From Rubricoccus marinus (lineage in GTDB: Bacteria; Bacteroidota; Rhodothermia; Rhodothermales; Rubricoccaceae), in the NCBI RefSeq assembly GCF_002257665.1, contig NZ_MQWB01000001.1, positions 432,502 through 496,501 of the forward strand: a DNA stretch of 64,000 nt, given 5' to 3'. The notes below the pieces were generated by a model that saw only the letters and a list, made by a program, of their open reading frames with translations, made no database searches and was not told where the DNA came from. How positions within the stretch are numbered: position 1 is the stretch's first letter; every line of letters starts with the position of its first letter. This document shows, one piece after another, positions 1-8,921 of this stretch. A program made the translations under genes and the position numbers.

Positions 1-2
1 CG

Positions 3-1937
3 CCAGAGGCCCCCAAGCCCGCGCCCGAGGTCCGCGACCTCGACCGGCCTCTGGCGGACGGCGACACCGTCTCCATCCTCACGTGGGACTCGGACGGCGG
101 CAAGATGGCCTTCTGGCACTCGTCGGCGCACCTCATGGCCGAGGCGCTGGAGGCGCTCTACCCCGGCATCCACCTCGGCATCGGGCCCGCCATCGACAAC
201 GGGTTCTACTACGACGTGGACCTCTCGAACACAGGCAAGGACCGCCTAACCGATGAGGACCTGCCCGCCATCGAGGCCAAGATGAAGGAGCTGGCGCGCG
301 GCGACAGCCGCTTCGAGCGCCGCGAGGTTTCTAAGGCCGAGGCCGTCGCCTACTTCGAGGAAAAGGGCGACCCGTACAAGCTCGAACTCCTAGAGCGCCT
401 GGAGGACGGCGAGATCACGTTCTACCAGCAGGGCGACTTTGTGGACCTCTGCCGCGGGCCGCACATCCCGAGCACGAAGCCCATCAAGGCCGTCAAGCTG
501 CTCAGCCTCGCGGGTGCCTACTGGCGCGGCGACGAGAGCCGCCCGCAGCTGACCCGCATCTACGGCGTCAGCTTCCCCAAGGCGAAGCAGCTGGAGGAGC
601 ACCTGGAGCGCCTGGAGCTCGCCAAGCAGCGCGACCACCGCAAGCTGGGCAAGGAGCTGGAGCTGTTCATGTTCTCCGACAAGGTCGGCCCCGGCCTGCC
701 GATCTGGCTGCCCAAGGGCGCGAGGCTGCGCGAGACACTCGTGGACTTCCTCAAGACCGAGCAGGTGGCCCGCGGCTACGAGCCCGTTATCACGCCGCAC
801 ATCGCGCGGCTGGACCTCTTCCGCACGTCCGGCCACTACCCGTACTACTCGGACTCGCAGTTCCCGCCCATGCTGGAGGGACAGAAGGGCCCGGCGCTGC
901 CCGACGGCGAGACGCCAGAGGCGCGCACGCACGACGAGGCCTCTGGCGCGGCGACGAGCGGCGACGAGCAGGGCTACCTGCTCAAGCCCATGAACTGCCC
1001 GCACCACACGCAGATCTACGACCGCAAGCCGCGCTCCTACCGCGATCTGCCCGTGCGCCTGGCCGAGTTCGGGACGGTCTACCGCTACGAGCAGAGCGGC
1101 GAGCTGGGCGGCCTCACGCGCGTCCGTGGCTTTACGCAGGACGACGCCCACGTCTTCTGCCGCCCGGATCAGGTCAAGGAGGAGTTCAAGGCCGCCATCG
1201 ACCTCACGATGACCGTCCTCCGCGCGCTCGACTTTACCGACTACACCGCGCAGGTCTCGCTCCGCGACCCCGAGAACACGACCAAGTACATCGGCGACGA
1301 CGCCACGTGGGACGCCGCAGAGCAGGCCATCCGCGAGGCCGCTGCCGAGATGGGCCTGGACACCGTCGAGGAGGAAGGCGAGGCCGCCTTCTACGGCGCC
1401 AAGCTGGACTTCATGGTCAAGGACGCGCTCGGTCGCTCCTGGCAGCTCGGGACGGTCCAGCTGGACTACAACCTCCCGGAACGCTTCGACCTCACCTACA
1501 CCGACGAGAACGACCAGCGCCAGAGGCCGGTCATGATCCATCGCGCGCCGTTTGGATCCCTGGAGCGCTTTATCGGCGTGCTCCTGGAGCACACCGGCGG
1601 CAACCTCCCGCTGTGGGTCGCGCCCGTCCAGGTCCGCATCCTGCCCATCACCGACGACCAGAACGGCTACGCCGAGGGCGTCGCGAAGGAGTTGCGCGAA
1701 GCGGGCCTCCGCGTCGAAGTCGACACACGCTCCGAGAAGACCGGCCGCAAGATCCGCGACGCCGAGGTCGAGAAGGTGCCGGTCATGCTCATCGTCGGCC
1801 GCAAAGAGGCCGAGGCCGGCACGGTCTCCGTCCGCCGCCACGGCCTGGGCGACGACTCCGACCAGGGCGCCCAGTCCACGGCCGATCTGCGCGACGCGCT
1901 CCTCGCGGAGATCGCCGCCAGCACGGGCCGCGCGTAG
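3..1937 (+). CDS. thrS: Threonine--tRNA ligase, 5' end missing
   Basis: Charges tRNA-Thr with threonine in the cytoplasm. The reading frame is open to the left edge, so the start lies outside the window; the first visible residues look like the end of the TGS domain, followed by the editing domain with an HSSAH (HxxxH) motif and the CRGPH segment. The catalytic core shows MNCPHH (zinc Cys), the motif 2 region [14 protein letters not shown] and the motif 3 region [13 protein letters not shown], then the anticodon-binding domain. Oddity: about 30 extra residues (around 875-970) lie just before YLLKPMNCP and contain two copies of the CGCCAGAGG motif, reading TPEAR and EASGA. No internal start is needed; the ATG at 105 is within the domain and is not the true start. 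Confidence 0.97.
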   Translation, partial: PEAPKPAPEVRDLDRPLADGDTVSILTWDSDGGKMAFWHSSAHLMAEALEALYPGIHLGIGPAIDNGFYYDVDLSNTGKDRLTDEDLPAIEAKMKELARGDSRFERREVSKAEAVAYFEEKGDPYKLELLERLEDGEITFYQQGDFVDLCRGPHIPSTKPIKAVKLLSLAGAYWRGDESRPQLTRIYGVSFPKAKQLEEHLERLELAKQRDHRKLGKELELFMFSDKVGPGLPIWLPKGARLRETLVDFLKTEQVARGYEPVITPHIARLDLFRTSGHYPYYSDSQFPPMLEGQKGPALPDGETPEARTHDEASGAATSGDEQGYLLKPMNCPHHTQIYDRKPRSYRDLPVRLAEFGTVYRYEQSGELGGLTRVRGFTQDDAHVFCRPDQVKEEFKAAIDLTMTVLRALDFTDYTAQVSLRDPENTTKYIGDDATWDAAEQAIREAAAEMGLDTVEEEGEAAFYGAKLDFMVKDALGRSWQLGTVQLDYNLPERFDLTYTDENDQRQRPVMIHRAPFGSLERFIGVLLEHTGGNLPLWVAPVQVRILPITDDQNGYAEGVAKELREAGLRVEVDTRSEKTGRKIRDAEVEKVPVMLIVGRKEAEAGTVSVRRHGLGDDSDQGAQSTADLRDALLAEIAASTGRA

Positions 1938-2005
1938 CGGCGTCGGCCTCTGGCGCGTGGATTCGTCTCCGCCGCCAGAGGCTGGGCGGTCTGGCTTCTG
2001 TGTGC

Positions 2006-2023
2006 GCCTCTGGCGCCAGAGGC
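2006..2023. repeat. Iterated-motif palindrome, GGCGCC-centred
   Basis: Perfect 18-base palindrome GCCTCTGGCGCCAGAGGC, formed by two copies of the window-wide motif tail to tail. It could act as a weak terminator for thrS, but there is no T tract. Confidence 0.9.
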
Positions 2024-2197
2024 CCCACATTTCACCCCCGGTCAACCCCATCCCGCACCGGCCCACCTAGCTTGGAACCGCTTCCGGCCGCACGCGGTGA
2101 TGCCGCCTCTGGCGCGCGCCCCGAGCGCGGTCCTGCCAGAGGCCCTGGCCGCCTGTGCCTCTGGCGTTGATCCGAAGCGCAAGAGGTGAACCCTCTG

Positions 2198-2232
2198 CCA
2201 GTCCCCTGTCCCGAACCCCCAGTCCCCGAACC
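2198..2232. repeat. Degenerate CAGTCCCC tandem repeat abutting a start codon
   Basis: A run of related words (CAGTCCCC, TGTCCCGAACC, CAGTCCCCGAACC) ends directly at the thiolase ATG. The same CCAGTCCCCGAA word directly precedes the ATG of the ABC ATPase at 61108. There is no Shine-Dalgarno sequence here. Confidence 0.75.
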
Positions 2233-3408
2233 ATGGCCTCCGTCATTCTCTCCGCCGCTCGCACGCCCGTCGGCTCCTTTAACGGCGCGCTCTCGTCCGT
2301 TCCGGCCCCTCAACTCGGCAGCGCGGCGCTTACCGGCGCGATGGAGCGCGCGGGCATCCAGGGCTCGGACCTCTCCGAAGTCATCCTCGGCAACGTCGTC
2401 ACCGCCGGCGAGGGGCAGGCGCCCGCCCGCCAGGCCGCGCTCGGCGCAGACATCCCGGACTCCGTTCCGTGCCTGACCATCAACAAGGTCTGCGGGTCCG
2501 GCATGAAGGCCGTCCTCCTCGCGGACCAGGCCATCCGCGCCGGCGACGCCGACGTGGTCGCCGCGGGCGGCATGGAGAACATGAGCATGGCGCCGTTCCT
2601 GCTGGACAAGGCGCGGACGGGCTACGGTTACGGCAACGGCACGCTGATCGACTCCCTCTTCCACGATGGCTTGCGCGATGCCTACGACGGCAACGCGATG
2701 GGCGTCGCCGCCGACCTCTGCGGCGACACGTGCAACGTGCCGCGCGAGCGCCAGGACGCCTTCTCCATCGAGAGCTACACGCGCGCCCAGGCGAGCATGG
2801 AGAACGGCCGCTTCGCGCAGGAGATCGTGCCGGTCACCATCAAGGGGCGCAAGGGCGACACCGTCGTGGAGCAGGACGAGGAGCCGCCGCGCACCAACTT
2901 CGACAAGATCCCGAGCCTCCGGGCCGTGTTCACCAAGGACGGGACCGTGACCGCCGCCAACGCGAGCACGATCAACGACGGCGCCGCGGCCATGATCGTG
3001 GCGAGCGAGGAGTGGGCGAGCGCCAACGGCAAGAAGCCTCTGGCGAAGATCGTCGCCACCTCGCAGCACAGCCAGAAGCCCGTCGAGTTCACGACGGCGC
3101 CGATCGAGGCGATCAACAAGGTGCTGCATAAGGCCGGCCTCTCGCTGGACGATATCGACCTATTCGAGATCAACGAGGCGTTCGCCGTCGTGGCGCTCGC
3201 GGCGCAGGACGCGCTCGGCATCCCGAGCGAGAAGCTCAACGTGCGCGGCGGCTCCGTCGCCGTGGGACACCCCATCGGCGCCTCTGGCGCGCGCATCATG
3301 ACCACGCTGCTCTACGCGATGGAGGAGGCCGACGCCCGCTACGGGCTGGCGGCGATCTGCATCGGCGGCGGCGAGGCCACGGCGATCATCCTGGAGCGCG
3401 GCGCGTAA
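2233..3408 (+). CDS. Acetyl-CoA C-acyltransferase (thiolase)
   Basis: Thiolase II family enzyme of 391 residues, the usual length. It condenses two acetyl-CoA or cleaves 3-ketoacyl-CoA. The nucleophilic Cys87 lies in NKVCGSGMK, the C-terminal His in GHPIGASGAR, and the second catalytic Cys in CIGGGEA, so all catalytic residues are present. The conserved GASGAR loop is itself encoded by a copy of the iterated motif. I chose the ATG at 2233, which gives the canonical N-terminus MASVILSAARTPVG; the frame is open further upstream but that part is repeat-derived. With the 3-hydroxyacyl-CoA dehydrogenase at 4703 it suggests a short-chain acyl-CoA pathway (beta-oxidation or acetoacetyl-CoA formation); which direction is not decidable from sequence. 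Confidence 0.95.
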   Translation: MASVILSAARTPVGSFNGALSSVPAPQLGSAALTGAMERAGIQGSDLSEVILGNVVTAGEGQAPARQAALGADIPDSVPCLTINKVCGSGMKAVLLADQAIRAGDADVVAAGGMENMSMAPFLLDKARTGYGYGNGTLIDSLFHDGLRDAYDGNAMGVAADLCGDTCNVPRERQDAFSIESYTRAQASMENGRFAQEIVPVTIKGRKGDTVVEQDEEPPRTNFDKIPSLRAVFTKDGTVTAANASTINDGAAAMIVASEEWASANGKKPLAKIVATSQHSQKPVEFTTAPIEAINKVLHKAGLSLDDIDLFEINEAFAVVALAAQDALGIPSEKLNVRGGSVAVGHPIGASGARIMTTLLYAMEEADARYGLAAICIGGGEATAIILERGA

Positions 3409-3544
3409 GCCTGCTCTCTCGCGCCAGAGGCACCACACCGGAGCCTCTGGCGTCGTGCGGCGGCGGGCGGTGTGCACGGGCGCGCGCCTCGCGGACGTTC
3501 CAGCCTCCGTCAGCACGCCAGCGGCCCGCTCTCTCCCCACCCCG

Positions 3545-4651
3545 ATGCCCTACGTCTCCCTCCGCTCGTTCCTCCTCCTCGCGCTCTTGGCCCTCACGGG
3601 CTGCGCGGGGGCGCGGGTGGATTTCACGCCAGAGGCGTCCTCAGCACGCGTCGAGGCCCGAGACATCGCGGCAGGGGAGGGGCTGTTCCCCGTCGTGGAG
3701 GCGGGGCGGTGGGGCTATATGGACCGCCGCGGCGAGGTCGTGATCTCGCCGCGGTTCCAGTTCGCGACGCCGTTCTCCGAAGGCCTCGCCGCAGCCAAGC
3801 AGGGCAACCTGTGGGGCTACCTTTCGCCCGACGGTACGTGGGCCATCGCGCCGCAGTTCGCGAGCGCCAGAGGCTTCTCGGACGGCCGCGGCTTGGTGGG
3901 CGTGGGCGGCGCGAAGGAGCGCCGCTTCGGGTTCGTAGACGCGACGGGCGCCTTCGTTGTGCCTACCGTGCTGCCCTACGCGCTGAGCTACAGCGAGGGC
4001 CTCGCGCTGGTGCGCCTGGCTGACAAGCAGACCCTCGTTCAAAAGCTGTTCTCCCCCCGCTCCACGCTCGTCTTCCTGGACCGCGACGGCGAGGTGGCCG
4101 TTCGGGTCCCCGCCTCCGGCATCTCCGCGGCGTCGTTCTCCGGCGGCCTCGCGCCGTACGAGAAAAGCCAGGGCCTCTTCCGCTCCACGACCTGGGGCTA
4201 CCTCGACGCCCAGGGCCGCGAGGTCATCGCGGCCGAGCTGGATGGCCCGGCGTTCCGCCACACCGACGGCCTCGCGCGCGTGGCCTCTGGCGGCGAGGTC
4301 GGCTTCGTGGACCGCGGCGGCGAGTTCGTGATCCCCCCCCAGTACGCGCTCGCGTTCTCGTTTTCCGAAGGCTTCGCGCCCGTCCAGGTGGGCGGCGCGT
4401 GGGGCTTCGCGGACGCCTCCGGGGCGCTCGCCATCGCGCCGCGTTTCCAGCAGGCGCGCGGCTTCTCCGAAGGCCTCGCCGCCGTACAGGTCGGGCGCCA
4501 GTGGGGCTACATCGACGCCGCAGGCGACCTCGCCATCCGCGCCACCTACACCAAGGCCGAGCCCTTCGCCAGAGGCCTCGCCCGCGTCTATGAAGGGCGC
4601 CTCTTGCGCTACATCGACGCCTCTGGCGCCGTCGTCTGGGCGCAGGACTAG
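3545..4651 (+). CDS. WG-repeat lipoprotein
   Basis: Predicted 368-residue lipoprotein. The N-terminus starting at the ATG at 3545 (MPYVSLRSFLL...) is a signal peptide with the lipobox LTGC. The rest is built from about eight WG repeats, each with a core like WGYLDAQGREVI followed by a phrase such as FSEGLAAVQ; this family forms solenoid or propeller-like scaffolds of unknown binding role. The upstream in-frame ATG at 3455 would put 30 unrelated residues ahead of the signal peptide, so I reject it. Probably anchored in the outer or inner membrane. The biological role is unknown. Confidence 0.88.
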   Translation: MPYVSLRSFLLLALLALTGCAGARVDFTPEASSARVEARDIAAGEGLFPVVEAGRWGYMDRRGEVVISPRFQFATPFSEGLAAAKQGNLWGYLSPDGTWAIAPQFASARGFSDGRGLVGVGGAKERRFGFVDATGAFVVPTVLPYALSYSEGLALVRLADKQTLVQKLFSPRSTLVFLDRDGEVAVRVPASGISAASFSGGLAPYEKSQGLFRSTTWGYLDAQGREVIAAELDGPAFRHTDGLARVASGGEVGFVDRGGEFVIPPQYALAFSFSEGFAPVQVGGAWGFADASGALAIAPRFQQARGFSEGLAAVQVGRQWGYIDAAGDLAIRATYTKAEPFARGLARVYEGRLLRYIDASGAVVWAQD

Positions 4652-4676
4652 CGCCCGCAGGCCACCAGACTTCTCT

Positions 4677-4702
4677 TTACGCATCACGCAGCACGCATCA
4701 TC
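4677..4702. repeat. Degenerate ACGCATC tandem repeat abutting a start codon
   Basis: Three imperfect copies of ACGCATCACGCA-like words fill the space immediately before the ATG of the dehydrogenase gene. This is one of five short-repeat word families found directly upstream of starts in this window. Confidence 0.65.
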
Positions 4703-5551
4703 ATGAACGTCACCGTTATCGGCGCCGGCACCATGGGCAACGGCATCGCCCACGTCTTCGCGCAGAGCGGCCACGCCGTCACCCTTGTAGACCTCGACGC
4801 CGCCGCGCTCGACCGCGCCCGCGCGACCATCGACAAGAACCTCGGCCGGCAGGTCGCGAAGGAGAAGATCACCGCTGAGGACCAGGCGGCGACGTTGGAC
4901 CGCATCGCGCTCGAAACCGACCTCGCCTCTGGCGTCGCACAGGCGGATCTCGTGGTGGAGGCCGCGACCGAGAACGCGGACCTGAAGGCCAAGATCTTCG
5001 GCCAGATCGACGACCACGCGCCAGAGGCCTGCATCCTCGCGAGCAACACGTCGTCCATTTCGATCACGCAAATCGCGGGCGCCACGCGGCGGCCGGAGCA
5101 GGTGATCGGGATGCACTTCTTCAACCCCGTCCCCGTCATGAAGCTCGTCGAGGTCGTGCGCGGGCTGGCGACGAGCGACGAGACGTACAAGGCGGTTCAT
5201 GACTTGAGCGAGCAGCTCGGCAAGGTCCCCGTCGAGGTCAACGACGCCGCGGGCTTTGTGAGCAACCGCGTGCTCATGCCGATGATCAACGAGGCCATCT
5301 TCTGCGTGCACGAGGGCGTCGCCACGCCAGAGGCCGTGGACACGGTGATGAAGCTGGGCATGGCGCACCCGATGGGGCCGCTCACGCTCGCGGACTTTAT
5401 CGGGCTCGACGTGTGCCTGAGCATCATGGAGGTGCTCCACCACGAGCTGGGCGAGGACAAGTACCGCCCGTGCCCGCTGCTCCGCAAGATGGTCGCCGCG
5501 GGCCGCATGGGCCGCAAGTCCGGCCAGGGCTTCTACGACTACTCGGCGTAG
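4703..5551 (+). CDS. 3-hydroxybutyryl-CoA (3-hydroxyacyl-CoA) dehydrogenase
   Basis: NAD-dependent oxidation or reduction of 3-hydroxyacyl-CoA and 3-ketoacyl-CoA. At 282 residues it has the length of the single-function Hbd/PaaH type. A Rossmann fold begins at once ([15 protein letters not shown], residues 5-19), the catalytic His138 lies in [15 protein letters not shown], and the C-terminal helical domain carries [15 protein letters not shown] and the closing [11 protein letters not shown] motif. It follows the thiolase and the WG-repeat gene on the same strand and most likely works on the same acyl-CoA intermediates. Confidence 0.95.
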   Translation: MNVTVIGAGTMGNGIAHVFAQSGHAVTLVDLDAAALDRARATIDKNLGRQVAKEKITAEDQAATLDRIALETDLASGVAQADLVVEAATENADLKAKIFGQIDDHAPEACILASNTSSISITQIAGATRRPEQVIGMHFFNPVPVMKLVEVVRGLATSDETYKAVHDLSEQLGKVPVEVNDAAGFVSNRVLMPMINEAIFCVHEGVATPEAVDTVMKLGMAHPMGPLTLADFIGLDVCLSIMEVLHHELGEDKYRPCPLLRKMVAAGRMGRKSGQGFYDYSA

Positions 5552-5560
5552 ACGGCCGCC

Positions 5561-5585
5561 GCGGCGGGGTACCACGCCCCGCCGC
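5561..5585 (+). terminator. GC-rich hairpin after the dehydrogenase gene
   Basis: GCGGCGGGG and CCCCGCCGC form a perfect 9-bp stem around a 7-base loop, 10 bases after the stop codon. There is no T tract, so it may only protect the 3' end or pause transcription. Confidence 0.4.
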
Positions 5586-5621
5586 AGGTGCCGGCCCCGC
5601 CTTTCGCCCGCACCGTGGTCT

Positions 5622-5647
5622 GCCGCGCCAGAGGCCTCTGGCGCGGC
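5622..5647. repeat. Long iterated-motif palindrome (26 bp), AGGCCT-centred
   Basis: Perfect inverted repeat of 13 bp per arm. The core is CGCCAGAGGCCTCTGGCG with matching flanks on both sides. It lies between the dehydrogenase and the small gene at 5694, shortly before a promoter-like box. Confidence 0.9.
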
Positions 5648-5681
5648 GCCGCGGGCTGAATCCTCGCATGCCCCGCGCACG

Positions 5682-5689
5682 TAGCTTCG
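5682..5689 (+). promoter_or_regulatory. Promoter-like TAGCTTCG box, near-leaderless
   Basis: TAGCTTCG resembles the Bacteroidota -7 element TAnnTTTG and lies only 4 bases before the GTG start at 5694, which would give a leaderless mRNA. Similar boxes lie at 24871, 41283 and 59500. Inference only. Confidence 0.4.
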
Positions 5690-5693
5690 GCCC

Positions 5694-6044
5694 GTGCCCA
5701 GCGTCCCCTTTACCACACTCGACATCCACGGCGGCCTCAGTGAAGGCCAGGGCGTGCTGCGCGTGGACGGCGACGAGGTCAACGTGGAGGTGCAGGTGGC
5801 ACACCTCGGCGGCATCTTCAGCGGCCGCACGGAGCGCGCGTCGTTCCACCTGACGGACCTCGACGCGGTCCGCTACAAGAAGTCCATGCTGGGCGACAAG
5901 CTCACGCTCCGCACCCAGCCCATGCACCTCGTCAGCGACCTGCCCGGCGGCGCGCAGGGCGAGCTCGTGCTCAAGATCAAGAAAAAGCACCGGCCCGACC
6001 TCGACGCCGTGCTCAGCGCGTTCGATCTATGGCTGATCCCGTAG
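5694..6044 (+). CDS. Small conserved-looking protein of unknown function
   Basis: 116 residues, GTG start 4 bases after a promoter-like box. No signal peptide or membrane segment. The sequence alternates beta-strand-like stretches and ends with a helix (RPDLDAVLSAFDLWLIP), a layout that recalls small PH-like or GRAM-like domains, but I do not recognise the family. Its stop lies 16 bases inside menA, so the two are probably translated together. Function unknown. Confidence 0.75.
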   Translation: MPSVPFTTLDIHGGLSEGQGVLRVDGDEVNVEVQVAHLGGIFSGRTERASFHLTDLDAVRYKKSMLGDKLTLRTQPMHLVSDLPGGAQGELVLKIKKKHRPDLDAVLSAFDLWLIP

Positions 6045-6949
6045 CGGCCTCTGGCGCCCCCGGCTCGGCGAGACTTGGCGTGTGGATCGCGGCGGCGCGG
6101 CCCAAGACGCTGTGGGCGGCCGTGGCGCCGGTCCTGCTCGGCGTCGGCCTGGCGCTCGGCGACGGCGTGTTCCATCCTCTGGCGGCGCTGTGCGCGCTCG
6201 CGGGTGCGGTCTTTATCCAGATCGGGACGAACTACGTCAACGACTCTGAGGACGCCATCAAGGGCGCCGACACGGCTGACCGCAAAGGGCCGATGCGCGC
6301 CGTGGCCACAGGTTTGGTCTCGCCCGGCGCGATGCGCGCTGCGGCCGGCATCGCCTTCGCCCTCGCCTTCGCCTCTGGCGGGTACCTCATCGCCAGAGGC
6401 GGCGTGGAGATCCTGATCCTGGGGCTCGTCTGCATTGCCAGCGGCGTGGCGTACACGGCGGGGAAGTACGCGCTGGCGTACACAGGGCTGGCCGACCTCT
6501 TCGTGCTGGTGTTTTTCGGGCCTGTGGCCGTGGCGGGGACCTACTACGTGCAGGCGCTCGCACTGCCGAGTTGGGTGCCCATCGCGGGGCTCGGGCCGGG
6601 CGCGCTCGCGACGGCGATCCTGCTCGCGAACAACGTCCGCGATGTGAACGAGGACCGCATCGCGAACAAGATGACGCTCGTCGTGCGGTTCGGACGCAAC
6701 GCGGGCGTCGCGCTCTACAGTCTGATGATCACGGTGGCCGTTATGGTGCCGGCGGCGATGGTGTGGGTCTCGCGCGGGCACCTGGGCGCGCTGGCGGCCT
6801 CGGCCATCGCGTCGCTCGCCGGGCGCCGCCTGGCGACCGTCCTGGCTCGCAACGAGGACCCGGCGGTTCTCAACCCGCTTCTCGGCAAGACAGCGCTGCT
6901 GCTGCTCGTCTACAGCCTCGCGTTCGCACTGGGCTGGTGGCTGACGTGA
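6029..6949 (+). CDS. menA: 1,4-dihydroxy-2-naphthoate polyprenyltransferase
   Basis: UbiA-superfamily integral membrane prenyltransferase (306 residues) that attaches the polyprenyl chain in menaquinone synthesis. The two Asp-rich metal-diphosphate motifs are visible: NYVNDSEDAIKGAD with DRKGP after it, and NNVRDVNEDRIANKMTL. Several hydrophobic helices follow the usual pattern and the opening WIAAARPKTLWAAVAPVL is typical of MenA. It overlaps the previous gene by 16 bases. Assignment to MenA rather than another UbiA member rests on the NxxxD signatures and the N-terminus. Confidence 0.92.
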   Translation: MADPVAASGAPGSARLGVWIAAARPKTLWAAVAPVLLGVGLALGDGVFHPLAALCALAGAVFIQIGTNYVNDSEDAIKGADTADRKGPMRAVATGLVSPGAMRAAAGIAFALAFASGGYLIARGGVEILILGLVCIASGVAYTAGKYALAYTGLADLFVLVFFGPVAVAGTYYVQALALPSWVPIAGLGPGALATAILLANNVRDVNEDRIANKMTLVVRFGRNAGVALYSLMITVAVMVPAAMVWVSRGHLGALAASAIASLAGRRLATVLARNEDPAVLNPLLGKTALLLLVYSLAFALGWWLT

Positions 6950-6974
6950 GCGGAAAGCGTATTGCGTAAAGGGG

Positions 6975-6992
6975 CGCCAGAGGCCTCTGGCG
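6975..6992. repeat. Iterated-motif palindrome between converging genes
   Basis: Perfect CGCCAGAGGCCTCTGGCG palindrome between the ends of menA and the NAD-kinase-like gene, touching the stop codon of the latter. Placement fits a bidirectional transcription end, but no T tract is seen. Confidence 0.85.
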
Positions 6993-8042
6993 TTACGGCG
7001 TCACCAGCCACGTCTTCTGCGCCGACACGCCGACCGTGACCGAAACGCCGCGGCGGAACGGGAGGAAGTCCGCCTCCACGCCGTCACCGAAGATGGCGCC
7101 GCCCTCGGCCATGTGCGAGGTCAGCCGGAGCGGCGCGCGGCGCGTCACCTCGCCCCAGACGACCTCGGCGCCAGAGGCCACGCTCGGGAACGGCTCGCGG
7201 ACGGCGAAGACCAGCTTCTCGGCGTCCCACGCGAACCGCACGTCCTCTGGCGCCAGCGGCACGGCCCCGCCGCACGCCACGGCCACGCCTCTGGCGCCCG
7301 CGATGACCGACCGGAGCCAGCCCGTCGAGCCCGCGCCGGTGGAGACGATCACGCCAGAGGACGAGTGCCGCTCGCTCCGCCCGCCGTGGTCCAGCGTGTA
7401 GCGCGAGGAGACGTGCGTGCGCGCGCCGATGTAGAGGTCGTTCATCGCTAGGAGCCGCTGGCCGTCGCTTGTCATGGCCTCGGCCATCGAGATGGCGCGG
7501 AGGGCGGCGTCGTGCCGCACGGCGCGCGCGATGGCGCGAGAGGCCTGGTCGATCTCGACGGGCAGCAGCACGCCCTCGATGCTCTCGGGGTCGGGGTTAA
7601 TCGCCACGACGGGCTGTCCCGCGAGGTACTTCGCGGCGTTGACGACGAGCCCATCCGGGCCGAGGACGACGACCACGTCGCTGGCGTCGAACCGGTACTG
7701 CGGGAGGAGATCGCGCCCGAGCACCTGCACGCGCAACTCGCCCGGGATCTGGCGCCGGACCGCTCCGAGCGCCGTGTGGTAGCGCTCGTGCTCGGCCTCG
7801 ATGGCGTCCACGTCCTCGCCCGCGCGCTCCAGCCAGAACCGCGCCTGCCCGTGCGTGCCGAATCGGACGAGCAGTTCCTCCCACGCGGTCGGCTTCGTCA
7901 CCAGCACGGCGCGCTCGATGGCCGTGCGCTCGGCGCCAGAGGCCTCTGGCGAGCGGGCCTCTGGTGCGCTGCGTCGCGGGCGACCGGCCCGGTCGCCCCT
8001 ACGGAGCTTCTCGCCAGAGGCCAGGATCACGCGCTCGCTCAT
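6993..8042 (-). CDS. NAD(+) kinase-like protein
   Basis: 349 residues, related to the NAD kinase/diacylglycerol kinase superfamily that phosphorylates NAD to NADP. The central domain has VVVVLGPDGLVVNAAKYL where the family normally has GGDGT, so the second Gly and the Thr are replaced. The later motif MNDLYIGAR (NE/D motif) and STGAGSTGWLRS (glycine-rich loop) are kept. The N-terminal 40 residues (ASGEKLRRGDRAGRP...) are encoded by iterated motifs plus a GGGCGACCG hairpin and look non-homologous. It overlaps the SPFH gene by 4 bases (ATGA), so they are coupled. The NrtR-like regulator upstream supports a role in NAD metabolism. Confidence 0.75.
   Translation of the reverse strand: MSERVILASGEKLRRGDRAGRPRRSAPEARSPEASGAERTAIERAVLVTKPTAWEELLVRFGTHGQARFWLERAGEDVDAIEAEHERYHTALGAVRRQIPGELRVQVLGRDLLPQYRFDASDVVVVLGPDGLVVNAAKYLAGQPVVAINPDPESIEGVLLPVEIDQASRAIARAVRHDAALRAISMAEAMTSDGQRLLAMNDLYIGARTHVSSRYTLDHGGRSERHSSSGVIVSTGAGSTGWLRSVIAGARGVAVACGGAVPLAPEDVRFAWDAEKLVFAVREPFPSVASGAEVVWGEVTRRAPLRLTSHMAEGGAIFGDGVEADFLPFRRGVSVTVGVSAQKTWLVTP
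7978..7998. repeat. GGGCGACC hairpin element inside a coding region
   Basis: GGGCGACCG and CGGTCGCCC pair around a 3-base loop, followed by CCTACGG. It lies in the extra N-terminal part of the NAD-kinase-like gene, flanked on both sides by copies of the iterated motif. Confidence 0.7.
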
Positions 8043-8917
8043 CGGTTCTCCCGGCCCAGCGCCTGCACGAGGTTCGTGACGAGGTCCGGCGTGACCGTCA
8101 GCGCGTCGACCGATCCGCCGTGCTCGGCCCAGTCGCGGAGGGCGAGGCCGACGAGCGTCCGGGCGGGAAGCTCGGCGTAGGGCGCCAGCTTCATCTCGTC
8201 GGCGCGGGCGTCGGCTTCGGCGAGCGTGATCTGGTTCTGCGCCTGCTGCTCGACAAGCCTCTGCCGGGCCGTTTCCAACTCCACCTCGGTGTCGAGTTCG
8301 CTCTGGCGGATGCGCCGCTCCTCAGCGACGGCGGCGGCGCGGCGTCCGTAGACGGCTTCGTCGGCGCGGCGCAGCAACGCCTCGCGGTACTCGGCTTCGA
8401 GAGCGCGCTTGGTCTCGGGCGCGGCGGTGATGGAGCCGAGGTAGAGCGCCTCCACGGCGATGCCCATCTCGGCGAGCGTGGCGTCCTGCCGGACGCGCGC
8501 CAGGAGCGAGGCCGCGAGGGCGTCGGCGTCCTTGAGCGCGGCTTCGAGCGGCCTCTGGCGCACCCACGCGCGGGCCTGAGCGCGGACGGCGCTCAAGATG
8601 CGGTCTTCCAGCTTTTGCGGGTCCTCGGAGCGGTAGCGCTGCGTGGCGGGCTGCACGCTGAAATCCAGCAGCTCGGCGGCGCGCTCGGGGTCCGAGATGC
8701 GATAGGTGAGCTGACCTTGCACGGCCACGTCCTGGAAGTCCGAGGTGGTCTCGGAAAACGCGAACGGGAGGTCCTGCGTCGTGACCGGGACCGAGACGAC
8801 GGTCGTGGTCATGGGCGCGTAGAAGAACGAGAGGCCGCGGCCCTGGCGAACGACCTCGCCTCCTCGGTACTGGCGGACGAACGCGCTCGGGGCGCCTTTA
8901 AAGTGTGAGACGAACAT
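8039..8917 (-). CDS. SPFH (band 7/stomatin-like) domain protein
   Basis: 292 residues. The middle matches an SPFH domain (DVAVQGQLTYRISDPERAAELLDFSV, then QLEDRILSAVRAQARAWV) followed by an Ala/Glu-rich helix (RRIRQSELDTEVELETARQ) typical of the oligomerising coiled coil. No N-terminal membrane anchor is evident, unlike stomatins or HflK/C, so it may be cytosolic or peripheral. Members of this family form ring-like assemblies at membranes; its partner here is not known. It is 4 bases downstream of the NrtR-like gene and overlaps the NAD-kinase-like gene by 4, forming a three-gene operon. Confidence 0.85.
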   Translation of the reverse strand: MFVSHFKGAPSAFVRQYRGGEVVRQGRGLSFFYAPMTTTVVSVPVTTQDLPFAFSETTSDFQDVAVQGQLTYRISDPERAAELLDFSVQPATQRYRSEDPQKLEDRILSAVRAQARAWVRQRPLEAALKDADALAASLLARVRQDATLAEMGIAVEALYLGSITAAPETKRALEAEYREALLRRADEAVYGRRAAAVAEERRIRQSELDTEVELETARQRLVEQQAQNQITLAEADARADEMKLAPYAELPARTLVGLALRDWAEHGGSVDALTVTPDLVTNLVQALGRENR

Positions 8918-8921
8918 GGCT

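Larger units (their letters stand above)
1938..2232. other. Repeat-rich spacer between thrS and the thiolase gene
   Basis: No gene is visible in these 295 bases. The stretch holds at least six exact copies of the CGCCAGAGG/CCTCTGGCG motif, including a perfect palindrome at 2006-2023. A TAGCTTGG box near 2067 resembles other promoter-like boxes of the window. The last 35 bases before the thiolase ATG are a degenerate CAGTCCCC/GTCCCGAACC repeat. Confidence 0.7.

Noticed and set aside
390-2066. Long minus-strand open frame opposite thrS
   Set aside because: High GC leaves long antisense frames open; thrS has clear homology and motifs while the antisense protein is Arg/Ala/Gly/Leu-rich without motifs.
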